NCBI GenBank assembly: GCA_039808025.1
Contig: JBDHSK010000003.1
Coordinates: 62,001 to 126,000 of the forward strand
DNA: 64,000 nt
Origin: Sandaracinobacteroides sp039808025
GTDB lineage: Bacteria > Pseudomonadota > Alphaproteobacteria > Sphingomonadales > Sphingomonadaceae
Direction: 5' to 3'
In this document: positions 7,937 through 15,487 of the stretch, in pieces
How positions within the stretch are numbered: position 1 is the first letter of the stretch
Layout of the letters: the number at the start of each line of letters is the position of its first letter
Program-made: the position numbers and the translations under genes
The notes under the pieces: generated by a model
What the model saw: the letters and a program-made list of their open reading frames with translations, nothing else
Database searches by the model: none
What the model was told of the DNA's origin: nothing

Positions 7937-9309
7937 CCTTCCCCACCTATTTCGAAGCCCTCGACGCCCGCCAGATGCTTGAGGATTATCCCGTCGGCGA
8001 CGCCTTCGTGCAGCGCTATACCGGCATGAGCCGCGACGAGCTTCGCAACCTTCAGAACCTTCAGTTCCTGAAGCTGATGAAACGTGGCTGGGAAATCCCC
8101 TTCTATCAGCGTCTGTGGGGGGCCAAGGGGATCGAGCCGGGCGATATTCGCAGCCTCGATGATATCGTCAAGCTGCCGGTCTATGACAAATCCGACCTGA
8201 TGGCGTCGATCGCCGCCCACCCGCCCTTTGGCGATTTTGCCGGCATGGGCACCAGCCCTGATCGTTCGCCCGTTATCTTCCACACCACCTCGGGAACCAC
8301 CGGGCGGCCGCAGGCGCTGCTGTTCGGCCCCAAGGGCCGCGAGGTGTGCAACCTGATGGTGGGGCGGATGTACCGCTGGCAGGGCCTGAAGCCCGACGAC
8401 ATCGTGCAATCGGTCTATGGCCACGGCATGATCAACGGCGGCCACTATATCCGCGAAGCCGTCACCCATTTCACCAACTCGGTGTTCCTGTCGGCGGGCA
8501 CCGGCATCGAAACCCGTTCGGCCCAGCAGGTGCAGCTGATGGCGGATTTCGGTGTCACCGTGCTGGTGGGGTTCGTTGATTATATCCGTAAACTGGGCAC
8601 GGTGGCGCGCGATGCCGGACTGCTCGACAAGCTGAACATCCGCATGATCTTCGGGCACCTCGGCACCGAAGACCGCGCCTCGACGGAAGCCGCCTGGGGC
8701 GGCGCCAAGGCGTTCGACTGGTATGGGGTGGGCGATACCGGCACCATCGCCGGCGAAGGGCCGGAACGTGATGGCCTGTATGTGTGGGAGGATGCCCAGT
8801 ATCTGGAGCTGCTCGACGTTGACAGCGGTGCGGCAGTGGCGCCGGGAGAGACCGGCGACATGGTGGTGACCTGCCTGTTCAAGGACGATATCGCACCCTG
8901 TATCCGCTTCAACACCCACGACATCACCCACGAGCTGACCGGAACCAATTCCACCGGCATGGCCTTCAAGCGGATCGCCGGCTTCAAGGGCCGTTCCGAC
9001 AACATGGTGAAGCTGCGCGGCATCAACCTGTTCCCCCACGCCATTGGCGCCATCATTGAAAACCGCCCCGACCTGACCGGCGAATATGTGTGCAAGGTGA
9101 CGCGCGACCCGGCAACCCAGCGCGACGACATGCTGGTGATTCTGGAAAGCCGTGGCGGTACCGATGTCGAGGCGCTGTCCAAACTGCTGCGACAGGGGCT
9201 GGGCGTCGAGGTAGACGTGCAGCTGGTCGAGCCGACGGCGACGGCGCCGCTCACCCAGATCGATGTGCGCCAGAAGCCCATCCGCCTGATCGACGAGCGC
9301 AAGCTTTGA
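7933..9309 (+). CDS. PaaK-like AMP-dependent CoA ligase
   Basis: A 458-residue member of the phenylacetate-CoA ligase branch of the adenylate-forming superfamily, which makes an acyl-adenylate and then a CoA thioester. Visible motifs are the phosphate loop T-S-G-T-T-G-R-P near residue 120, a Y-G-V-G-D-T-G-T motif near residue 270 (A5-like), the R-F-N-T-H-D-I-T-H region with the ribose-binding Asp, and K-G-R-S-D-N-M-V-K-L-R-G-I-N-L-F-P of the hinge and C-terminal domain. The ring or chain substrate is not evident; an aromatic or cyclic acid is usual for PaaK relatives. It starts in an ATGA overlap and its stop is shared with the TTG start of the amidase. Confidence 0.9.
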   Translation: MTFPTYFEALDARQMLEDYPVGDAFVQRYTGMSRDELRNLQNLQFLKLMKRGWEIPFYQRLWGAKGIEPGDIRSLDDIVKLPVYDKSDLMASIAAHPPFGDFAGMGTSPDRSPVIFHTTSGTTGRPQALLFGPKGREVCNLMVGRMYRWQGLKPDDIVQSVYGHGMINGGHYIREAVTHFTNSVFLSAGTGIETRSAQQVQLMADFGVTVLVGFVDYIRKLGTVARDAGLLDKLNIRMIFGHLGTEDRASTEAAWGGAKAFDWYGVGDTGTIAGEGPERDGLYVWEDAQYLELLDVDSGAAVAPGETGDMVVTCLFKDDIAPCIRFNTHDITHELTGTNSTGMAFKRIAGFKGRSDNMVKLRGINLFPHAIGAIIENRPDLTGEYVCKVTRDPATQRDDMLVILESRGGTDVEALSKLLRQGLGVEVDVQLVEPTATAPLTQIDVRQKPIRLIDERKL

Positions 9310-10421
9310 GCGACGCCTTCAACGCCTTTACCGCCCATGATCCGGCGGCAACCGGCGGGACAGGACCGCTCGCCGGTCTGACGGCGGGCATCAAGGACAA
9401 TATCGCTGTCAGAGGCCTGAAATGGACGGCGGGGCTGGCGATGTTCGGCGACCGTGTTGCAACGGCCGACGCCACGGTGGTGGCGCGGTTGCGTTCTGCA
9501 GGGGCGGCGATCATCGGCACCCTGAACATGAACGAGGCGGCGCTGGGGGCCGATACCGACAATCCGTGGTTCGGCCGCACCCTGAACCCCCATGGCGACA
9601 ATCGCACCGCGGGCGGATCATCAGGCGGCAGTGGTGCGGCGGTGGCGGGCGGGCTTTGCGATTTCGCGCTGGGCACCGATACGCTGGGGTCGGTGCGGAT
9701 TCCCGCCAGTTATTGCGGGGTGTTCGGCCTGAAACCCACCAATGGCGCCCTGCCCGACGACGGGCTTGAGCCGATGCACCGCGGCTTTGACGTGATCGGC
9801 CCGCTGGCCCGCGACCTCGATGTGCTGGAACGGGTGTGGCAGGTGCTGCGCGGCTCGCCAGCGGTGGCCAAGGCGCAGCCGGCGCGCCCGGCGCGGCTGC
9901 TGACTCTGGCCGGCCTTGGCGGTGTAACCTGCGAGCCGGCGGTGCTGGCGGCATACGAGGGCCTGCGCGCCCGGCTGCCGATCAGCGGCGAACTGACTTT
10001 GCCGCAACTGAAGCCGGTGCGCTTTGCCGCCTTCGTGGAGGCGGCGCGCGAGCTGGGGCGGCACCTGGGTTCGGCGCGGCAGGGCAAGGGCGTTTCCGAA
10101 GGGCTGCGCTGGCTTCTCGATTATGCCGACGCCGCCGAGGCCAACCCGGCGCTGCTGGCCGAGGTGCGCCAGACCCTGCGCACGGCTCTGGGCGACGACG
10201 GGGTGCTGCTGGTGCCGACCACGCCGCAGGTGGCGTTTGCCTTCGGGGGGCGCGCGCCTGCCAATCAGGCGGATTTTACCGGAATCGCCAATATCGCCGG
10301 GCTTCCGGCCTTGTCGTTGCCTGCGGGCAGCGATGATAACGGCATGCCAGTGGGCATGCAGCTGATCGGTCCGCCAGAAAGCGAAGACCGGCTGATCGGC
10401 CTTGCACGCGGCCTATTCTAA
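9306..10421 (+). CDS. Amidase signature family hydrolase
   Basis: The start is TTG 9306, overlapping the ligase stop as TTGA, so the product begins SDAFNAFTAHDPAATGG and has about 371 residues; a longer frame extends into the ligase gene but has no family sequence there. Catalytic triad elements are present: Lys in G-I-K-D-N-I-A-V (about residue 32), the cis-Ser region GGSSGGSGAAVAGG, and the nucleophile Ser in G-T-D-T-L-G-S-V-R-I-P-A-S. It would hydrolyse an amide, so the pathway substrate or an intermediate may contain nitrogen. It is shorter than typical GatA-like amidases of about 450-480 residues. Confidence 0.9.
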   Translation: MSDAFNAFTAHDPAATGGTGPLAGLTAGIKDNIAVRGLKWTAGLAMFGDRVATADATVVARLRSAGAAIIGTLNMNEAALGADTDNPWFGRTLNPHGDNRTAGGSSGGSGAAVAGGLCDFALGTDTLGSVRIPASYCGVFGLKPTNGALPDDGLEPMHRGFDVIGPLARDLDVLERVWQVLRGSPAVAKAQPARPARLLTLAGLGGVTCEPAVLAAYEGLRARLPISGELTLPQLKPVRFAAFVEAARELGRHLGSARQGKGVSEGLRWLLDYADAAEANPALLAEVRQTLRTALGDDGVLLVPTTPQVAFAFGGRAPANQADFTGIANIAGLPALSLPAGSDDNGMPVGMQLIGPPESEDRLIGLARGLF

Positions 10422-10440
10422 CCGACCGAAGGGAGAGACA

Positions 10441-10746
10441 ATGCGTATCATCGTTCTGTTCAACCTGAAGCCGGGCGTTGACCCGGCCGAATACGAAGCC
10501 TGGGCGCGTGGCACCGACATTCCGAGTGTCAATGCCCTTGCCTCGGTTGAGGGCTACACCGTCCATCGCGCCACCGGCCTGTTCGCAAGCGATGCGCCTT
10601 CCCCCTACCAGTATATCGAGGTGATCGACGTGCCGGAGATGGATCCGTTCGTTGCCGACATCAGCACCCCGCAGTTCCAGCAGGTGGTGAGCGACCTGCA
10701 ACGTTTTGCCGACAACCCGCACTTCATCGTCACCGAGGCTCTGTGA
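10441..10746 (+). CDS. HapK/REDY-like small protein
   Basis: A 101-residue protein with a clear AAGGGAGAG ribosome site before ATG 10441. The sequence MRIIVLFNLKPGVDPAEYEAW, the centre P-Y-Q-Y-I-E-V-I-D-V and the C-terminal region resemble the HapK (REDY-like) family first named from the prodigiosin cluster of Hahella, and have the look of a dimeric ferredoxin-like alpha/beta barrel domain. No biochemical role is established to my knowledge. Its place between amidase and SDR in a tight operon suggests it binds or isomerises a pathway intermediate. Its stop overlaps the SDR start. Confidence 0.75.
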   Translation: MRIIVLFNLKPGVDPAEYEAWARGTDIPSVNALASVEGYTVHRATGLFASDAPSPYQYIEVIDVPEMDPFVADISTPQFQQVVSDLQRFADNPHFIVTEAL

Positions 10747-11543
10747 TGGGGCGCTTTGCCGGAAAAACCATCATCGTCACCGGGTCGGGGCGGGCAAGGG
10801 GGCTGGGCGAGGCGATCCTCCACCGCTTTGCCAGTGAAGGCGCCAACTGCGTGGTTTCTGACCGGGAAATCACCGCCGAAGCCGAAGCGATTGCCGAAAG
10901 CCTGCGCGGCCATGGGGTGAAGGTGGCGACCATCGCCTGCGATGTCGCCGACGCTGCCCAATGCGGCCTGCTGGTCGAACAGGCCGTGGCGGCCTTCGGG
11001 CGGCTCGATGTGTTCGTGAACAACGCCGGGATCGGGTTCATGATGAAGCCGCTGCTGGAGGTGGACCCGGCCGACTGGGCGAAGGTGATAGCGGTGAACC
11101 TGTCGGGCGCCTTTTACGGCACCCAGGCGGCGGCGCGGGCGATGATTGCCGGTGGCCGCGGCGGACGGATCATCAACATCGCCAGCCAGGCGGCGAAATC
11201 AGGGTTTCCGCATCTGCCCGCCTATGTCAGCTCGAAGCATGGCATGGTGGGTCTGACGCGCGCCAGCGCCATCGAGCTGGGGGCGCACGGCATTACCGTG
11301 AACGCCGTCTGCCCCAACCATGTGACGACCGGGCTCGGGGCCGAACAGAACGCCTATTTCTCGAAGCTGCGCGGTTTTGCCTCGGTCGAGGCGTATCTGG
11401 CCGACATGGCGGCGCGCAACCCGATGGGGCGCCCCGGCCTTGCCAGCGATACCGCGGCGGCCTGTGCCTGGCTGGCGAGCGATGATGCCTTTTATGTGAC
11501 CGGCGAGGCGTTGAACGTCTCGGGCGGAGAGGAGATGCACTGA
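10746..11543 (+). CDS. SDR-family NAD(P)-dependent oxidoreductase
   Basis: A 265-residue Rossmann-fold dehydrogenase; ATG 10746 is used, with GTG 10743 immediately upstream as an alternative. The nucleotide loop reads V-T-G-S-G-R-A-R-G-L-G-E, two residues longer than the classical TGxxxGxG spacing. N-N-A-G at about residue 89, Ser in N-I-A-S-Q-A-A and the Y-V-S-S-K catalytic pair near residue 160 are intact, and N-A-V-C-P-N-H-V-T-T replaces the usual N-x-V-x-P-G. It overlaps the next gene by 1 base. It likely oxidises or reduces a hydroxy/keto intermediate of the pathway. Confidence 0.92.
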   Translation: MGRFAGKTIIVTGSGRARGLGEAILHRFASEGANCVVSDREITAEAEAIAESLRGHGVKVATIACDVADAAQCGLLVEQAVAAFGRLDVFVNNAGIGFMMKPLLEVDPADWAKVIAVNLSGAFYGTQAAARAMIAGGRGGRIINIASQAAKSGFPHLPAYVSSKHGMVGLTRASAIELGAHGITVNAVCPNHVTTGLGAEQNAYFSKLRGFASVEAYLADMAARNPMGRPGLASDTAAACAWLASDDAFYVTGEALNVSGGEEMH

Positions 11544-12409
11544 TGCGCGAAGAACGGATCGACTGGCCCGACCGGGCCCGGATGGCGTTGTCGATCGTTG
11601 TCAACGTCGAGGAAGGCTCGGAGATGACGGTGGCGCGCGGCGACCGCGGCATGGAGCCGGTGGACGAGCTGGGCATTCACATCCGCTCGCCCATCCGCAA
11701 CTACGGCAACGAGAGCAATTATCTCTATGGCCTGAAGGCAGGTGCTCCGCGGGTGGTGAAGCTGCTGCGCGACTATGGCATGCCGGCCAGCTGGACGGTG
11801 GCGGCGCTCAGCCTTGAAAACCACCCCGAGGTGGCGCAGGCCATCCGCGATCTGGGGCATGAAGCGGTCAGCCACGGCTGGCGCTGGGTGCACCAGTTCA
11901 AGATGGACGAGGCAGCCGAGCGCGCCTTCATCGCCAGGGCAGTTGAATCGATCGAGAAGACCACCGGCACAAGGCCCTATGGCTGGCTCAGCCGCTATTT
12001 CCATACCGACAATACCCGCCGCCTGCTGATCGAGGCCGGCTTTGAATATCACATGGATGACTATTCCGGTGATGTGCCCTTCTGGGACCGCACCACCGTG
12101 CCGGGCAAGCCCATCGTCATCGTGCCCTACCAGCTTGACAGCAACGACATGAAGATGTGGACCGACCCCGCCTATACCCCGGCCAACTGGTTGGATTATG
12201 CGCGGCGCTGTTTCGACCAGCTCTATCGCGAGGGGGAACAGGGCAACCCCAAGATGATGTCGCTGGGGCTGCACCTACGCATCATCGGCCGGCCCGGCCG
12301 CATCTGGGCGTTTGAAGAATTCCTGCGGCATGTGCAGGCCCATGACGGTGTATGGGTGGCAACCCGCCGCGACATCGCCGCCCATCTGCGCAAGGTTGAC
12401 CCGGCATGA
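11543..12409 (+). CDS. NodB-fold polysaccharide deacetylase family protein, PuuE (allantoinase)-like
   Basis: A 288-residue protein of the polysaccharide deacetylase superfamily. The strand L-S-I-V-V-N-V-E-E-G-S-E near residue 15 resembles the N-Y-E-E-G-x-E of the metal-independent allantoinase PuuE rather than the classical TFDDG of chitin deacetylases. Other family features are A-S-W-T-V-A near residue 85, the G-H-E-A-V-S-H-G-W-R-W motif near residue 110, and Y-F-H-T-D-N-T-R-R-L-L-I-E-A-G-F. No signal peptide is seen, so a small cytoplasmic C-N bond substrate is more likely than a polysaccharide. Together with the amidase this hints at a nitrogen-containing substrate; that is inference. Confidence 0.85.
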   Translation: MREERIDWPDRARMALSIVVNVEEGSEMTVARGDRGMEPVDELGIHIRSPIRNYGNESNYLYGLKAGAPRVVKLLRDYGMPASWTVAALSLENHPEVAQAIRDLGHEAVSHGWRWVHQFKMDEAAERAFIARAVESIEKTTGTRPYGWLSRYFHTDNTRRLLIEAGFEYHMDDYSGDVPFWDRTTVPGKPIVIVPYQLDSNDMKMWTDPAYTPANWLDYARRCFDQLYREGEQGNPKMMSLGLHLRIIGRPGRIWAFEEFLRHVQAHDGVWVATRRDIAAHLRKVDPA

Positions 12410-13155
12410 GCCTGTCGCTGACCATCGAAGGGGCAGTTGCCACCTTGAAGATCGATCGCGCTGCCAAGCGCAACGCCTTCACCCAGGCGATGTGGGAGCA
12501 GCTGCCCAGGCTTGTCGATCAGGCGATGGCGGACCCGGCCGTGCGGGTGCTGGTGTTGCGGGCTGCCGAACCGGGGGCCTTTTCCGCCGGTGCCGACATC
12601 AGCGAGTTCGCCTCAGGCGTGCAGGACCCGCAGTGGCGCACCGCCAATCAGGCGGCCATCGCCCGGGCGATGGAAACGCTTTCGGCGGCCCCCAAGCCGA
12701 CCATCGCCTTCATCGCGGGCGATTGCGTGGGTGGCGGCTGCGGGCTGGCGCTGGCCTGCGACCTGCGGATAGCGACCGATGCCGCCCGCTTTGGAATCAC
12801 CCCGGCCAAGCTGGGGCTGGTCTACTCGTTGCACGATACCCGACTTCTGGTGAACCTGGTGGGGCCGTCGCAGGCCAAACGCATCCTGTTCACCGCACAG
12901 CTGCTCGACGTGGCCGAGGCGCACCGTATCGGCCTTGTCGATGTGCGGGATGAAACGCCCGATGCGCTGATCGCCAGCCTTGCCGAGGCGTCGCCCCACA
13001 CCGCGCGCGAAGCCAAGGCGATGGTACGGCGCATCCTCGATGGCCAGACAGCCGACGACGCGACAACCCGCGCCCTGTTCGCCGGCGCCTTCGATCTCCC
13101 GGATTTCGCCGAGGGCGTCGCCGCCTTCCTGCAGAAGCGCAAGGCAAAATTCTGA
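12406..13155 (+). CDS. Crotonase-fold (enoyl-CoA hydratase/isomerase family) protein lacking both catalytic Glu
   Basis: A 249-residue crotonase-superfamily protein starting in an ATGA overlap. The oxyanion-hole loops are present: F-S-A-G-A-D-I-S near residue 60 and G-G-G-C-G-L-A-L-A-C-D near 112. When aligned with rat mitochondrial hydratase, the position of Glu144 is Gly113 and that of Glu164 is Pro133, so ordinary syn-hydration is unlikely. Relatives with such changes do isomerase, decarboxylase, hydrolase or C-C cleavage chemistry. The C-terminal helix ends F-L-Q-K-R-K-A-K-F as in hydratases. The family assignment is firm; the reaction is open. Confidence 0.88.
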   Translation: MSLSLTIEGAVATLKIDRAAKRNAFTQAMWEQLPRLVDQAMADPAVRVLVLRAAEPGAFSAGADISEFASGVQDPQWRTANQAAIARAMETLSAAPKPTIAFIAGDCVGGGCGLALACDLRIATDAARFGITPAKLGLVYSLHDTRLLVNLVGPSQAKRILFTAQLLDVAEAHRIGLVDVRDETPDALIASLAEASPHTAREAKAMVRRILDGQTADDATTRALFAGAFDLPDFAEGVAAFLQKRKAKF

Positions 13156-14051
13156 TGGCGTTGACCCACGGGGCGATTGCCGGGGGGCTGGTCACCACCC
13201 CCGATCTCGAATCGGCGCTGGCCGATTATCAGGGGCGGCTTGGCCTGAAGCTGCGGGAGCGGGGGCAGGTGTCTGCCTCGTTGGCAGCGGCCTGGGGGGC
13301 GCCGGCCGTGGCCGGGGCGGCGATCGCGACCTTGCAGCCATCGAGTGGCGCGTCGTGCGGCATCCGGCTGGTGGAACAGCCCGTGCCCGACGGCTTCCGG
13401 CCAGTCACCACCTATGGCTGGGCTGCCTACGAGCTGACGGTGCAGGATGTGTTCGGCTGGCCAGATCGGCTGGTGGGCAGCGGGTTTCAGGTGATCGGCC
13501 CACCCAGGGAAATTCCCGGTTTGCCGTATTTCGTCGCCATGCAGGTGTTGGGGCGCGGCCGCGAGATGCTGTACCTGAACGAGGTGCGTTCCGACATGGC
13601 CGACACCGACCTGCCCCGTGCTGTCTCGCAAGTGGACCGGATCTTTATCGCCATTCTCGCCACCCCTGACCGGGCCGCCACCATGGACTGGTATGTTCGC
13701 CATCTGCGGCTGGAGGAAACCAGCACCTTCACCATTCCCTACACCATGATCCAGCGGGCGTTCGGCCTGCCCGGCGATTATCTGTCCACCATCAGCATGG
13801 CCCAGGTGGGGCGGATGCCGATCCTCGAGGTGGATGATTATCCGCCCGCTGCCACGACCCGCCCGACACAGAGTGGCCATCTGCCCCCCGGCAATGCGCT
13901 GGTGACTCTGGCGGTCAAAAGCCTCGATTCCATTGGCCTGCCCTTTCTGGCACCGCCGGTGCGGCGCGGCGGCCCCTTCTATTGCGGCCGACGCAGTGCC
14001 ACCGTTCGCGGGCCGGCGGGCGAATTGCTGGAGCTGGTGGAAATCGGCTGA
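13155..14051 (+). CDS. VOC superfamily (glyoxalase/dioxygenase-like) protein, two modules
   Basis: A 298-residue protein that overlaps the crotonase-fold gene by 1 base and ends the catabolic block. The N-terminus (GGLVTTPDLESALADYQGRLGL) is a typical VOC beta-alpha-beta start; a second module starts near residue 158 (F-I-A-I-L-A-T-P-D-R-A-A-T-M-D-W-Y), and the last residues G-P-A-G-E-L-L-E-L-V-E-I are the usual terminal strand with a metal-ligand Glu. VOC proteins include glyoxalases, ring-cleavage dioxygenases and methylmalonyl-CoA epimerase. The first module lacks an obvious His ligand at the usual start, so metal binding is uncertain. Confidence 0.8.
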   Translation: MALTHGAIAGGLVTTPDLESALADYQGRLGLKLRERGQVSASLAAAWGAPAVAGAAIATLQPSSGASCGIRLVEQPVPDGFRPVTTYGWAAYELTVQDVFGWPDRLVGSGFQVIGPPREIPGLPYFVAMQVLGRGREMLYLNEVRSDMADTDLPRAVSQVDRIFIAILATPDRAATMDWYVRHLRLEETSTFTIPYTMIQRAFGLPGDYLSTISMAQVGRMPILEVDDYPPAATTRPTQSGHLPPGNALVTLAVKSLDSIGLPFLAPPVRRGGPFYCGRRSATVRGPAGELLELVEIG

Positions 14052-14115
14052 ACGTCCACCTGATCGGCAAGTTTTCGTTGGCGGCGGCCTGCCGGGCGGC
14101 TATGCGTGGCGACGT

Positions 14116-14203
14116 GCGGGCGTGGCGGAACTGGTAGACGCAACGGACTTAAAATCCGTCGGGGCCTGGCCCCATGCCGGTTCGACCCCGGCCGTCCGCA
14201 CCA
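14116..14203 (+). tRNA. tRNA-Leu (anticodon TAA)
   Basis: The 7-bp acceptor stem GCGGGCG pairs with CGTCCGC (one G-T wobble) and CCA is encoded at 14201-14203. The anticodon loop CTTAAAA gives TAA, and a long variable arm with the GGGGCC/GGCCCC stem marks the class II tRNA-Leu. The T loop GTTCGACC is intact. Confidence 0.97.
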
Positions 14204-14315
14204 CACTTTCAGCATCTTCCGCAAGCTGGCGCCTTTCTGACGGCGGTTGGAGTTGCTATGCTGCATCGGGCAACCCCCCCTGCTGGCCCTGACAGCCAAT
14301 GAATATGGAGCAAAA

Positions 14316-14999
14316 ATGATGGCCATCTCGAAAGCCGCTGTGATTCTGGGCGCCGCTGCCCTGCTGGCAAGCTGTGCCACCGACCCCTATACCGGCGAGC
14401 AGCGCATCACCAGGCCGGCCACCGGCGCACTGATCGGCTCGGGCGCCGGTGCGTTGCTGGGTGCCTTGATCGGTGGCCGTAACAACCGGGCGGAAACCAT
14501 CATCGGTGCCGGTATCGGCGCGATCGCCGGGGCCAGCATCGGCCATTACATGGACCGTCAGGAACAGAAGCTGCGGGAGCAGACCGCCAACACCGGGATC
14601 GAGGTGGAGCGGCAGGGCGATGACATTCTTCTGAAAATGCCATCGAACGTGACCTTCGATTTCAACTCGGCAGTTCTGAAGCCCGAATTCCGGCCCGAAC
14701 TGCAACAGGTGGCGGAAACCCTGGTCGAGTTTCCGTCAACCTTTGTCGATGTGATGGGGCATACCGATAATATCGGCTCGGCCACCGTGAACCAGCGGCT
14801 GTCGGAACAGCGGGCGCAATCCGTGGCGGCGGCACTCACCGCCTATGGGGTGCAATCGGCGCGCATAGCCACCCGTGGCTATGGCTATAATGTGCCGGTG
14901 GACTCAAACGATACCGAGGAAGGCCGGGCACGCAACCGACGGGTGGAAATCCGCCTGTCGCCAGTGACGCCAGCCGACGTGCAGGGCACCAACGGCTGA
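14316..14999 (+). CDS. OmpA-family outer-membrane lipoprotein (YiaD-like)
   Basis: The start is ATG 14316 (or the adjacent ATG 14319), behind GGAG at 14307-14310; about 227 residues. A lipoprotein signal with lipobox L-L-A-S-C puts the acylated Cys near residue 20. A glycine-zipper stretch follows (ALIGSGAGALLGALIGG and IIGAGIGAIAGASIG), then an OmpA-C peptidoglycan-binding domain from about residue 110 with V-T-F-D-F-N-S-A-V, H-T-D-N-I-G-S and S-E-Q-R-A-Q-S-V and the closing N-R-R-V-E-I-R-L. It would anchor the outer membrane to the cell wall. It stands alone between two tRNA genes. Confidence 0.93.
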   Translation: MMAISKAAVILGAAALLASCATDPYTGEQRITRPATGALIGSGAGALLGALIGGRNNRAETIIGAGIGAIAGASIGHYMDRQEQKLREQTANTGIEVERQGDDILLKMPSNVTFDFNSAVLKPEFRPELQQVAETLVEFPSTFVDVMGHTDNIGSATVNQRLSEQRAQSVAAALTAYGVQSARIATRGYGYNVPVDSNDTEEGRARNRRVEIRLSPVTPADVQGTNG

Positions 15000-15036
15000 A
15001 GAAGCATTACCGCCGTATGGCGCGGGCAAATGGGCG

Positions 15037-15054
15037 GCACCTGCGAAGGTGCTT
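15037..15054 (+). terminator. Weak terminator-like hairpin after the OmpA-family gene
   Basis: GCACCT at 15037-15042 pairs with AGGTGC at 15047-15052 around a GCGA (GNRA) tetraloop, only 37 bases after the stop. Only two T residues follow, so a Rho-independent terminator is uncertain. Confidence 0.3.
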
Positions 15055-15133
15055 GCAATGTCGGGCGCTCGCCCATATGCGGTGGCGGGCAGGCATCCGG
15101 GCCGACAGACGTGTCCGGGCAAGCCGGAAGTCA

Positions 15134-15207
15134 GCGGGCGTAGCTCAATGGTAGAGCAGAAGCTTCCCAAGCTTACGACGAGGGTTCGATTCCCTTCGCC
15201 CGCTCCA
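15134..15207 (+). tRNA. tRNA-Gly (anticodon CCC)
   Basis: The acceptor stem GCGGGCG pairs with CGCCCGC. The anticodon loop TTCCCAA gives CCC; the T arm is AGGG-TTCGATT-CCCT and CCA is encoded at 15205-15207. One mismatch lies at the base of the anticodon stem. Confidence 0.95.
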
Positions 15208-15268
15208 TCGTTGCGGGCGGGGTGATGATGCGGCTGTCGCCCTTGCGCGATGGCGACCGGCGCCGCCA

Positions 15269-15487
15269 TCAAGGTTGAGCGGGGGGTTTCCAGATCAGCC
15301 AGCGCCCCAGGCGCCACAGCCCGATGCTGCGGATGGCCGTCAGGGCCATGCTGCGGGCTTCGTCGGGGCGCAGCTCTACGGAGCAGGGCATCATGTTGGC
15401 AACGCCATTGATGCGCAGCCGCTCGCCGTCGAGGTGCGCGTCACGCAGCTCGACAGCAAGGCGGACGGCCGGGGTCTTGACGATCAT
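15269..15487 (-). CDS. Small hypothetical protein coupled to the FAD oxidoreductase
   Basis: A 72-residue frame starting in an ATGA overlap with the stop of the FAD oxidoreductase, which is the main argument that it is real. The sequence starts MIVKTPAVRLAVELRDAHLD and has no recognised domain; the C-terminal third is rich in Arg, Trp and Leu. I do not recognise the family. A small accessory subunit or a chance frame are both possible. Confidence 0.45.
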   Translation of the reverse strand: MIVKTPAVRLAVELRDAHLDGERLRINGVANMMPCSVELRPDEARSMALTAIRSIGLWRLGRWLIWKPPAQP

